Shown here: piece after piece, positions 1 to 5,629 of the stretch
Position numbering within the stretch: the stretch's first letter is position 1
Layout of the letters: each line of letters begins with the position of its first letter
From: Thermoplasmatota archaeon
GTDB lineage: Archaea > Thermoplasmatota > E2 > DHVEG-1
Length of the DNA: 7,567 nt
Direction: 5' to 3'
Assembly: GCA_018824925.1 (NCBI GenBank)
Contig: JAHJFH010000003.1
Coordinates: 1 to 7,567, forward strand
Made by a program: the position numbers and the translations under genes
Notes under the pieces: model-generated
Seen by the model: the letters and a program-made list of their open reading frames with translations, nothing else
What the model was told of the DNA's origin: nothing
Database searches by the model: none

Positions 1-771
1 TCCATCTCCAATATGGTTATCCCAATAGTTTGAATTCCAATAATTACTATCCAAAATATCTCTCCAAAAAATGGTAAATATAGCATTTATTCTATTTCCA
101 ATAAAGTTGTTCTTTTCAATTATATTTCCTCTTGAAGATGCTAATATTCCAAAAAAACAATTCGTGATATTATTTCCTGTAATCATGTTATTATTACTTC
201 TTAATGAAATGAATATCCCATAAGTGTTAATGTTGGAAAAAATATTGTTGGTAATGATATTATTACTTGAGTATAAGAGTTCTATTCCGTGTATACTTCC
301 TGATATTTCATTGTAAGAAATTTTGTTGTTATAAGAGTCAATTAGTTCGATAGAGTTCCAAGATTTGCCATGTATAGTATTATCTGAAATAGTGATATTG
401 TGACAGGAATTAAGAGATATAACATATTTTACAGTAAATCCGCTAATGGTTACCAAATCGGCATTTATTTCAATACCTTCATTTCCTTCAATAACTGTTG
501 TCGTCTTATTTTCTCCACCAAGATTAATTGATTTAGCTATGGTAATACTTTCATTATACGGGGATGATTCATCATATACAAACACCGTATCCCCTGGTTC
601 TGCAGCATTAACCGCTTCTTGAATAGTTGTATAATTCCCTGGTCCACTCCCACCCACATACAAGGTATCACCTCTATTCGTTTGCTGAACCACTACCCCT
701 ATCGTAAGTGGACTCACCATACTAACCATGAATAGCAGTAATATCCCAGTTGCTAGGGTCTTTCGATGCAA
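1..771 (-). CDS. Secreted NosD/CASH-type right-handed beta-helix protein, N-terminal part (C-terminus beyond left edge)
   Basis: The frame is open for 257 codons from a TTG at 769-771 to the left edge. TTG is chosen because GGAGG lies 9 bases upstream, an in-frame TAA lies just beyond that, and no ATG occurs before residue 15. Residues 1-30 form a signal peptide: basic HRK, then a hydrophobic run (ILLLFMVSMV). Residues 38-75 (YVGGSGPGNYTTIQEAV, then GDTVFVYDESSPYNE) match the usual opening of archaeal and bacterial NosD-like pectate-lyase-fold proteins. Asn/Ile-rich coils follow, with recurring NNIIT, NTI and GNNIT units typical of CASH/PbH1 repeats. The last visible residues, with paired NYW and then GDG, resemble the segment that often closes the helix, so other domains may follow. 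The protein is probably exported and bound at the surface, perhaps to carbohydrate; no catalytic residues can be assigned. It lies 70 bases downstream of tsr3 on the same strand but appears functionally unrelated. Confidence 0.85.
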   Translation of the reverse strand, partial: MHRKTLATGILLLFMVSMVSPLTIGVVVQQTNRGDTLYVGGSGPGNYTTIQEAVNAAEPGDTVFVYDESSPYNESITIAKSINLGGENKTTTVIEGNEGIEINADLVTISGFTVKYVISLNSCHNITISDNTIHGKSWNSIELIDSYNNKISYNEISGSIHGIELLYSSNNIITNNIFSNINTYGIFISLRSNNNMITGNNITNCFFGILASSRGNIIEKNNFIGNRINAIFTIFWRDILDSNYWNSNYWDNHIGDG

Positions 772-780
772 AATGATGTT

Positions 781-785
781 CCTCC
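781..785 (-). promoter_or_regulatory. Shine-Dalgarno site deciding the TTG start of the beta-helix gene
   Basis: On the minus strand this reads GGAGG, 9 bases before the TTG at 769-771. An in-frame TAA lies immediately upstream of it, so no earlier start is possible, and the next in-frame ATG would remove part of the signal peptide. Confidence 0.7.
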
Positions 786-807
786 AGAGTTAATATGTTA
801 GTATTGT

Positions 808-843
808 TATTTAAATCTAGCGAGATATATCATATATATTTTT
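808..843 (-). promoter_or_regulatory. Possible archaeal promoter for the beta-helix gene
   Basis: The 70-base gap after tsr3 holds two AT-only stretches that could act as TATA boxes on the minus strand: ATTTAAATA at 808-816 and an alternating AT run at about 829-843. Initiation about 25 bases downstream of the second would leave a leader of roughly 35 bases containing the GGAGG site. The gene may therefore be transcribed apart from taw2-tsr3, although read-through is also possible. This rests on base composition and spacing only. Confidence 0.35.
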
Positions 844-1360
844 AGATATATTGATGCATGATTTCTATCACTTCGGCACTATTTTTTGCCTGTTGATATT
901 CATGTAATGGTTCCTGATTTAATACTAAAAAATGTGGTGCCCACTTATACACTTGTAACATAGTTTTAGCATGTTCGTCCCAACCAAGTATAAAAAGCGC
1001 GGCTGCAAATGCTTCTAAGGTAGTTAACTTAAAGGGTTTTCCATAATTAACAGGATTGGCTGCAACGAGAAATGGTAGCGCTCGTGACTCACCAATTTTT
1101 TGCAGCTCTTGAAACGTTATATCAACTGTTTTCCAGGAACAATCTACACCAATAATTCCATGACGGGCGGCTATAGGTCTATCCTCTGCACTGAGACTTT
1201 TTTTTGCTCGAGGATTCAATACCAACGCCCCATGGGGGAGTCTTCGTAATGATGAGATTAGTCGGATATATCCAAATCGTGCGAGTTTTCGAGCACTACA
1301 TTTTTTTGGATCATCCTCATTGGTATGATACGCAATTAAAGAAATTTTATTTGCACTCAT
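842..1360 (-). CDS. tsr3: Tsr3, SSU rRNA 3-amino-3-carboxypropyltransferase (DUF367 family)
   Basis: The 172-residue product matches archaeal Tsr3 over its full length. Tsr3 uses S-adenosylmethionine to transfer an aminocarboxypropyl (acp) group to N3 of a hypermodified uridine or pseudouridine in the P-site region of small-subunit rRNA; the known eukaryotic product is m1acp3-pseudouridine. Hallmarks in order are DPKKCSARKLARFG (residues 17-30), LVLNPRAKKSLSAEDRP (46-62), the GIIGVDCSW block (68-76), ALPFLVAANPVNYGKPFKLT (94-113) and LEAFAAALFILG (115-126), the segments that build the SPOUT-like SAM pocket. The length is normal for an archaeal single-domain form. The ATG at 1358-1360 directly follows the TAA of taw2 (TAA then ATG with no gap), so the two are almost certainly co-transcribed and perhaps translationally coupled. 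Only a weak GGTG is visible upstream as a ribosome site. The assignment is firm; the modified position in this organism is inferred. Confidence 0.95.
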   Translation of the reverse strand: MSANKISLIAYHTNEDDPKKCSARKLARFGYIRLISSLRRLPHGALVLNPRAKKSLSAEDRPIAARHGIIGVDCSWKTVDITFQELQKIGESRALPFLVAANPVNYGKPFKLTTLEAFAAALFILGWDEHAKTMLQVYKWAPHFLVLNQEPLHEYQQAKNSAEVIEIMHQYI

Positions 1361-2209
1361 TTACCACACCTGTATATCTAAAACAACATGATTAATCCCT
1401 GGTGCATATGATTTTACGATATGCCATTTTTTTAGGATATTATTTTTGAAAAACGTCTGGACCTCAGATGCAACTTCTGAATAGATCTGATCAGGAATCT
1501 GGTTTTTTGGACATACATCATGATAGTGGAGTATACCACCCGCTTTTTTTAAACATTCAAGCGCGGTTGGAAGAAACCTTTTTGTTTCTTTGAAATAACC
1601 AAGAATCACTCGATCGGCCCACTGTTTGCTATAGGTCTTCCGATTATCCCCAAATATCGGCTGTATAATATGTGAAACATCATTAAGCAGAACATTATCA
1701 CAAAGAAATCCATAAGCGAGGGGATTAAGGTCATGTGCCTGTATAGCTTTGGGTTTACTATAAACTGCCATTGGTATTGAAAAATATCCGATACCAGCAA
1801 ACAGATCTACCACACATTCCTCAGCAGTAGCGATGAAAGCCATTCGTTTTCGCTCATCGATATTTCCTGAGGAAAACATTATGTGTTGTGGATCAAGACG
1901 ATAACGAACTCCATGTTCAACATGAGTCGTTACAGTATTTTTATCCCCATACATAAGCTGCATCTGTGGTGTTCGAAACACACCATGAATCTCTCCTACA
2001 TCACGTAAAACCGAGCGACAATGAAGAACCTGGGCATATATCGCACCGATCACTTTTTGGTATTCTACTAGTTTCTCCGCAAAGTTAATAATGAGAACAT
2101 CCCCAAGTTTCTCCCATTTTTTTGGTAATAACGTTATTAGATGTTTAGGAAGAGTATGCTGTAATCCTTCAGTTATTTTTTCAAAGGGAGTAATAATTGC
2201 GATCACCAT
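1361..2209 (-). CDS. taw2: Taw2/TYW2, tRNA-Phe 4-demethylwyosine aminocarboxypropyltransferase (Met-10+/Trm5-like family)
   Basis: This 282-residue class I SAM-fold protein belongs to the Trm5/TYW2 superfamily. Taw2 transfers the acp group of S-adenosylmethionine to C7 of 4-demethylwyosine at position 37 of tRNA-Phe, forming yW-86 in the wybutosine pathway. Visible motifs are MFSSGNIDERKRM (111-123, the TYW2-type block; Trm5 methyltransferases usually have a different version), VVDLFAGIGYFSIP (133-146, SAM motif I), HDLNP (159-163, with D160 as the expected acidic ribose ligand), GDNRK (187-191), ADRVILGYFKET (198-209) and GGILHYHDVCP (224-234). The last three favour Taw2 over Trm5. The ATG at 2207-2209 is preferred: an upstream in-frame TTG at 2240-2242 would add 11 polar residues (ILGNQEKNKE) unlike the family start. 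An AAGGA lies just 5' of the ATG but too close to be an ideal ribosome site, so the mRNA may be leaderless or short-leadered. The gene is first in a two-gene unit with tsr3. Confidence 0.9.
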   Translation of the reverse strand: MVIAIITPFEKITEGLQHTLPKHLITLLPKKWEKLGDVLIINFAEKLVEYQKVIGAIYAQVLHCRSVLRDVGEIHGVFRTPQMQLMYGDKNTVTTHVEHGVRYRLDPQHIMFSSGNIDERKRMAFIATAEECVVDLFAGIGYFSIPMAVYSKPKAIQAHDLNPLAYGFLCDNVLLNDVSHIIQPIFGDNRKTYSKQWADRVILGYFKETKRFLPTALECLKKAGGILHYHDVCPKNQIPDQIYSEVASEVQTFFKNNILKKWHIVKSYAPGINHVVLDIQVW

Positions 2210-2295
2210 TTCCTTGTTTTTTTCTTGATTTCCTAAGATCAAATAAGATATTTGCCAACAACTCTATTTACTTGATTTTTATATCCTTTTTCCAC
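2210..2295. promoter_or_regulatory. Divergent promoter region between taw2 and xpd
   Basis: The 86 bases between the two outward-facing starts are AT-rich. On the plus strand TCTATTTA at about 2263-2270 lies 25-30 bases from the xpd ATG, which fits a TATA box for a leaderless transcript; a second candidate (TTTTTATAT, about 2276-2284) is closer. On the minus strand, AAATATCTTATT at about 2242-2253 could serve taw2 with a leader of roughly 10-20 bases. No good Shine-Dalgarno sequence precedes xpd, which fits leaderless initiation. The assignments are positional inference. Confidence 0.4.
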
Positions 2296-4311
2296 ATGGA
2301 GGGTTTTCCTTATCAACCGCGAAAACATCAACGTGAAATAGTCGCATCTATTCAAAAAGCCATTTCTGCTAACATGCATATTGTGTTAGAATCTGGAACG
2401 GGAACCGGAAAAACGATTTGTGCATTGACCAGCACGATATCCTATGCTCTTACACATGGAAAAAAAATCGTATACACCACCAGAACCAATGCACAGCAAC
2501 GGCAAGTCATTCTTGAACTCCGGGCACTTCGTCATCAAAGCAATGATCAACGTATCTATGGCGTGGGGATGCAAGGGCGGGGAAACATGTGTCTTCTCGC
2601 TCATTCCGACCCCGAATTAGAATCAGGGACTTCTGAAGAACTCGCACGGTACTGTACCGCAAAAAAGAAAAAAGCCCAAGCCCAAAAAAAAGATGGATGT
2701 AGTTTTTATGCCACCCACCTTCAGCAAGAACACAAGGTGACAGATGCAATATCCTGGGCAAAAGAGCACTTACCAACTGCCGAGGAATGCATCACGTATT
2801 GTGATCAGCAGATCCTTTGTCCCTATGAACTTAATAAAAAACTCATCAAAGAAGCTATCGTTATCGTTGTCCCATATATTTACATCTTTGATCGTAACAT
2901 CCGTGCAATGCTCTTTGATTGGATTGGTGTTGCTGATGATGACATCACCTTAATCGTCGATGAAGCACATAATCTCCCGGATTATCTCCGCGATTTATTT
3001 TCTGCCCGTCTGAGTACCTATATATTAAAAAGCTGTGGCTATGAAGCAGAAAAACATGGCGACCCAACTCTTGCCGGATCTTCCTGCACCCTCTCTGATT
3101 TTTGTTTAACCTTTGTGGAGATTCTATCTGATATGCGAGACACCTACATCTATGGTTTAACAGAACATAGCATCCGTAAAGAGCTTCCAGGTAATAATGA
3201 TGCTATCATCCCTTCACATGAAGTTGAAACCGAACTTAAAAGCCGTTTAGGATTCACCAAAGAACAATTACTTGATTGTATCAGCGATCTCCTCGCCTAT
3301 GGAGAGAAAATACAGGAATATCAACAAAAAAGAGGAAAACTCCCTCGATCCTATATCCATAAACTTGGAATTTTTTTAGACTTCTGGATGCATATCGAAA
3401 TGCATCAGTATATTAAATTAGTAGTTGATGAAACACAAGGAAAAAACCCCCATATAGAAGCCTATTGTCTCGATGCTGCTATCGGTGGAGCAATTATCCA
3501 AGAGTTTCATGCCTCTCTTCATATGTCAGGCACCCTTGAACCATTGGAGGAATATCGTGATTCAATAGGATTACTAAAAACAACCACGCAACTTCATGTG
3601 TTTCCCTCACCATTTCCTCTGCATCATCGTCGTATCTATTATGTCACCGATGTGACAACACGCTACGAAGACCTATCAAAAGATCATACAATCCTTCCAA
3701 GAATGTGGCACTATATCAGCTCCATATCAAATTCCTTACGTCGAAATACCATAGTTTTTCTCCCTAGTTTTAATCTTCTTAGACAATTTCAGCAACAAAG
3801 AGATTTCAATGATCTAAATCATGGGGTTTATATTGAAGAACAAAAAATGTCACAAACAGAGATAATGCAACTAGTCTCCGATTTCAAAGACTGTGGAGAG
3901 GAGGGAAATAGTACCGGAACCTTTTTCTCTGTTATTGGGGGACGCATTAGCGAAGGTATGGATTTCCCAGCAGAACAACTAGAAATTGTACTCATAGCAG
4001 GCATACCTTATCCTAAACCAACGGCTCGACAACGTGCTCTCCTCCACTATTACGATCTTAAATTTGGAAAAGGATGGGAATATACGGTTGAGGCACCAAC
4101 AGCCCGAAAAATATTGCAAGCAATTGGTCGATTAATCCGTGATGAAAATGATATCGGTGTTGCTGTGATCCTTGATAAACGAGCGGTACGATTTCGCCCT
4201 TTCATCCCCGATCTTCAAGAATCTCAAGGGTTACTCACTGATATTCGTCGTTTCTTTCGCATATATCATAAAGCCATTCGCCCCCCGAATAATATCAACA
4301 AGCAACAATGA
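2296..4311 (+). CDS. xpd: XPD/Rad3-family superfamily 2 DNA helicase with iron-sulphur domain
   Basis: The 671-residue product has the XPD helicase motifs in order: Q-like N-terminus FPYQPRKHQ (4-12), Walker A ESGTGTGKT (32-40, K39), motif Ia VYTTRTNAQ (59-67), DEAH box VDEAHNL (221-227), SGTLEP (411-416), GGRISEGMDF (548-557) and motif VI QAIGRLIRD (608-616). Between motifs Ia and II, C99, C120, C135 and C175 (RGNMC, ARYC, DGCSFY, ILCPYE) align with the four 4Fe-4S cysteines of XPD; C165 and C169 are extra. XPD is a 5'-3' DNA helicase linked to nucleotide excision repair, although its role in archaea is less settled. The start is the ATG at 2296. The frame stays open upstream to another ATG at 2197, but those 33 residues overlap the start of taw2 and lie before the normal family N-terminus. 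It is monocistronic and converges on trm112. The length is somewhat above the shortest archaeal XPDs. Confidence 0.95.
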   Translation: MEGFPYQPRKHQREIVASIQKAISANMHIVLESGTGTGKTICALTSTISYALTHGKKIVYTTRTNAQQRQVILELRALRHQSNDQRIYGVGMQGRGNMCLLAHSDPELESGTSEELARYCTAKKKKAQAQKKDGCSFYATHLQQEHKVTDAISWAKEHLPTAEECITYCDQQILCPYELNKKLIKEAIVIVVPYIYIFDRNIRAMLFDWIGVADDDITLIVDEAHNLPDYLRDLFSARLSTYILKSCGYEAEKHGDPTLAGSSCTLSDFCLTFVEILSDMRDTYIYGLTEHSIRKELPGNNDAIIPSHEVETELKSRLGFTKEQLLDCISDLLAYGEKIQEYQQKRGKLPRSYIHKLGIFLDFWMHIEMHQYIKLVVDETQGKNPHIEAYCLDAAIGGAIIQEFHASLHMSGTLEPLEEYRDSIGLLKTTTQLHVFPSPFPLHHRRIYYVTDVTTRYEDLSKDHTILPRMWHYISSISNSLRRNTIVFLPSFNLLRQFQQQRDFNDLNHGVYIEEQKMSQTEIMQLVSDFKDCGEEGNSTGTFFSVIGGRISEGMDFPAEQLEIVLIAGIPYPKPTARQRALLHYYDLKFGKGWEYTVEAPTARKILQAIGRLIRDENDIGVAVILDKRAVRFRPFIPDLQESQGLLTDIRRFFRIYHKAIRPPNNINKQQ

Positions 4312-4326
4312 GCGGTATTTCTTACA

Positions 4327-4497
4327 TCAACGAGGGAGCAAATCTGGGATACCATCTGTAATTGGATATTTCGTTTTACATTTACTGCAAATAAAAAAAC
4401 CGGTAATAATCTCGCTTTCTTTTTCTTCTTTTACCGTTAATTCCAAATCCGCCTTACAGGTAGGGCAACATATAATATCAAGTAACTCACGTTTCAT
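4327..4497 (-). CDS. trm112: Trm112-family zinc protein, methyltransferase activator
   Basis: This is a short 56-residue gene from ATG (4495-4497) to TGA (4327-4329). The protein opens MKRELLDIICCPTCKADLEL and ends YPITDGIPDLLPR, the signature of archaeal single-domain Trm112. Cysteines C11, C14, C37 and C40 form two CxxC pairs for one structural zinc. In eukaryotes and Haloferax, Trm112 binds and stabilises several class I SAM methyltransferases acting on tRNA, rRNA and release factor (Trm11, Mtq2 and others), so it acts as a hub subunit rather than an enzyme. The start has an excellent AGGAGGAT, with GGAGG at 4505-4509 and 7 bases of spacing; this site overlaps the TAG stop of the upstream HD-domain gene (4509-4511), indicating tight coupling. 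Its 3' end is 15 bases from the xpd stop on the other strand. None of its known partner methyltransferases is in the window. Bacterial UPF0434/YcaR proteins are similar, but the ending and context fit Trm112. Confidence 0.9.
   Translation of the reverse strand: MKRELLDIICCPTCKADLELTVKEEKESEIITGFFICSKCKTKYPITDGIPDLLPR
4412..4436 (+). terminator. Possible T-rich terminator for xpd, lying inside trm112
   Basis: About 100 bases after the xpd stop the plus strand has a pyrimidine-rich stretch with several T runs (CTTTCTTTTTCTTCTTTTA). Archaeal termination often uses T-rich tracts without a hairpin. Here the tract is also the complement of Lys/Glu codons of trm112, so the composition may only reflect coding. 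No better T tract occurs in the 15-base gap between the genes. Confidence 0.25.
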
Positions 4498-4502
4498 ATT
4501 AT

Positions 4503-4510
4503 ATCCTCCT
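4503..4510 (-). promoter_or_regulatory. Strong Shine-Dalgarno site of trm112, overlapping the upstream stop codon
   Basis: On the minus strand this reads AGGAGGAT, 5-7 bases before the trm112 ATG, and its 5' end overlaps the TAG that ends the HD-domain gene. This confirms the short gene and suggests that ribosomes finishing the upstream gene pass onto it. Confidence 0.8.
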
Positions 4511-5585
4511 AATAGGTTCCTAAATAAATTGCTCGTCGCCGACCAATATCTGAATCATAGATATATGCCCATTGTTCCTCACTTAAACGTTTTGCCTCCT
4601 CAAGATTCTGAATATAATTTTTTACTTGTGAATCCATAAGATCAGCTTGATGAAGGACACATGCCTCAATAGTTTTTGGGAGACGAGGTGATCCCCATTC
4701 ATATTTACCATGATGACTGAGAATTAAATGACTTAGATGTTGTTCTAAATCTTCAGGGATATCAAACCCTCGTGTTCGAAGACCATGAATTTTTTCTCGT
4801 AACCACCGGTCACCCAATACGATATGTCCAATAAAATTTCCTTCTTCAGTTTTGTCAATAGCAGCAACATATCGATATTCTTTCAGCTTCCCAATATCAT
4901 GAATAATGGCACCGCAACTCACAATTTCTTTATTGATTCTTGGGTACATTTCACTAATATTTTTACATAATCGGAGAACCCCTACCGCATGCTCTAAATT
5001 TCCACCAACATAATTATGATGGTGTGTAATCGCCGAAGGTGAGTGTTTATATGCATCCAAAAACTCAGGATCTTCAAAGAATTGAAGTAATATTCTTCGA
5101 ATTGGTTCTGAAGTAAAGGATTGCAGCTCAGTTTGTATTACATTAAATAATTCATCAATACGTGACTCATCTAATGCAGGGATAAAATCACTTGCATTAT
5201 ATTCTGTTGGGCTGCAACGACGTAGTCCACCATTTTTTTCGTTAATAGATATTTGTGGACGTTCATCATAGATCTCAACGTTTCCTTGTCGAACCTGTAC
5301 AACATCTCCTACAGTAAAACTATCATATAGTCGTTTTACCCGATCTTTATTCTCCCCACCCCAATATTTTATACTGATTTCACCTGTTTTATCAGTACCA
5401 ACAAATTCAAAAAACACTCCTCGCTTATAGGTACGTTGAGGTTTTTTCATTTTAACCGCAAAAAAATCATCGGCTACATCCCCCTCTTTAAGGTTTTCAA
5501 CATATTGTTCTTTATGTCGTTTCCCCGTATCCGTTGGAATCATTGCTTGTTTACTTTTTTTATCAATTTGATAAATATCAGACAT
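4509..5585 (-). CDS. YhaM-like OB-fold plus HD-domain phosphohydrolase, putative 3'-5' exoribonuclease
   Basis: The 358-residue product has the domain order of bacterial YhaM. Residues 33-115 form an OB-fold nucleic-acid-binding domain that begins with the family-like DVADDFFAVK and continues through GVFFEFVGTDKTGEISIKYW. Residues 160-330 form an HD domain with the metal-binding pattern visible: HHHNYVGGNLEHA (188-200), HD at 229-230 in GAIIHDIGKLKEY, H254 in GHIVLG, HH at 291-292 in LSHHGKYEWGSP, and D315 in LHQADLMDS. In Firmicutes YhaM is a metal-dependent 3'-5' exonuclease on single-stranded RNA, and DNA in some cases; that activity is inferred here. The family is about 310-320 residues, so this protein is slightly longer at both ends. 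GGTGGAG at 5593-5599 lies 7 bases before the ATG at 5583-5585. It sits 44 bases after the RNase J-like gene and overlaps the ribosome site of trm112. A general nucleotide phosphohydrolase role remains possible. Confidence 0.85.
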   Translation of the reverse strand: MSDIYQIDKKSKQAMIPTDTGKRHKEQYVENLKEGDVADDFFAVKMKKPQRTYKRGVFFEFVGTDKTGEISIKYWGGENKDRVKRLYDSFTVGDVVQVRQGNVEIYDERPQISINEKNGGLRRCSPTEYNASDFIPALDESRIDELFNVIQTELQSFTSEPIRRILLQFFEDPEFLDAYKHSPSAITHHHNYVGGNLEHAVGVLRLCKNISEMYPRINKEIVSCGAIIHDIGKLKEYRYVAAIDKTEEGNFIGHIVLGDRWLREKIHGLRTRGFDIPEDLEQHLSHLILSHHGKYEWGSPRLPKTIEACVLHQADLMDSQVKNYIQNLEEAKRLSEEQWAYIYDSDIGRRRAIYLGTY

Positions 5586-5592
5586 AAAATAA

Positions 5593-5599
5593 CTCCACC
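5593..5599 (-). promoter_or_regulatory. Shine-Dalgarno site of the YhaM-like gene
   Basis: On the minus strand this reads GGTGGAG, ending 7 bases before the ATG at 5583-5585. The 44-base gap after the RNase J-like gene holds no convincing promoter or terminator, which supports co-transcription. Confidence 0.65.
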
Positions 5600-5629
5600 A
5601 CAGTTCCTTGACAAGAAAGGGGTACCATT

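Noticed and set aside
1..600. Recurring AATAATATCAT-like words at the left edge, considered as a DNA repeat or CRISPR array
   Set aside because: The spacing is irregular and in frame with Asn/Ile-rich beta-helix coils, so it reflects protein repeats and codon use; there are no identical repeat-spacer units.
1204..1395. Plus-strand frame opposite tsr3 and the end of taw2
   Set aside because: It lies antisense to strongly conserved Tsr3 motifs and its product has no recognisable features.
4172..4639. A 155-codon open frame on the plus strand spanning the end of xpd, trm112 and the start of the HD-gene antisense
   Set aside because: It overlaps three well-supported genes in other frames, its sequence resembles no protein family, and it has no ribosome site.
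5605..5620. Small inverted repeat (CTTGACAAG) between the RNase J-like and HD genes, considered as a terminator or operator
   Set aside because: The arms are only 4 bases with no T tract, and it sits inside a 44-base operon gap.
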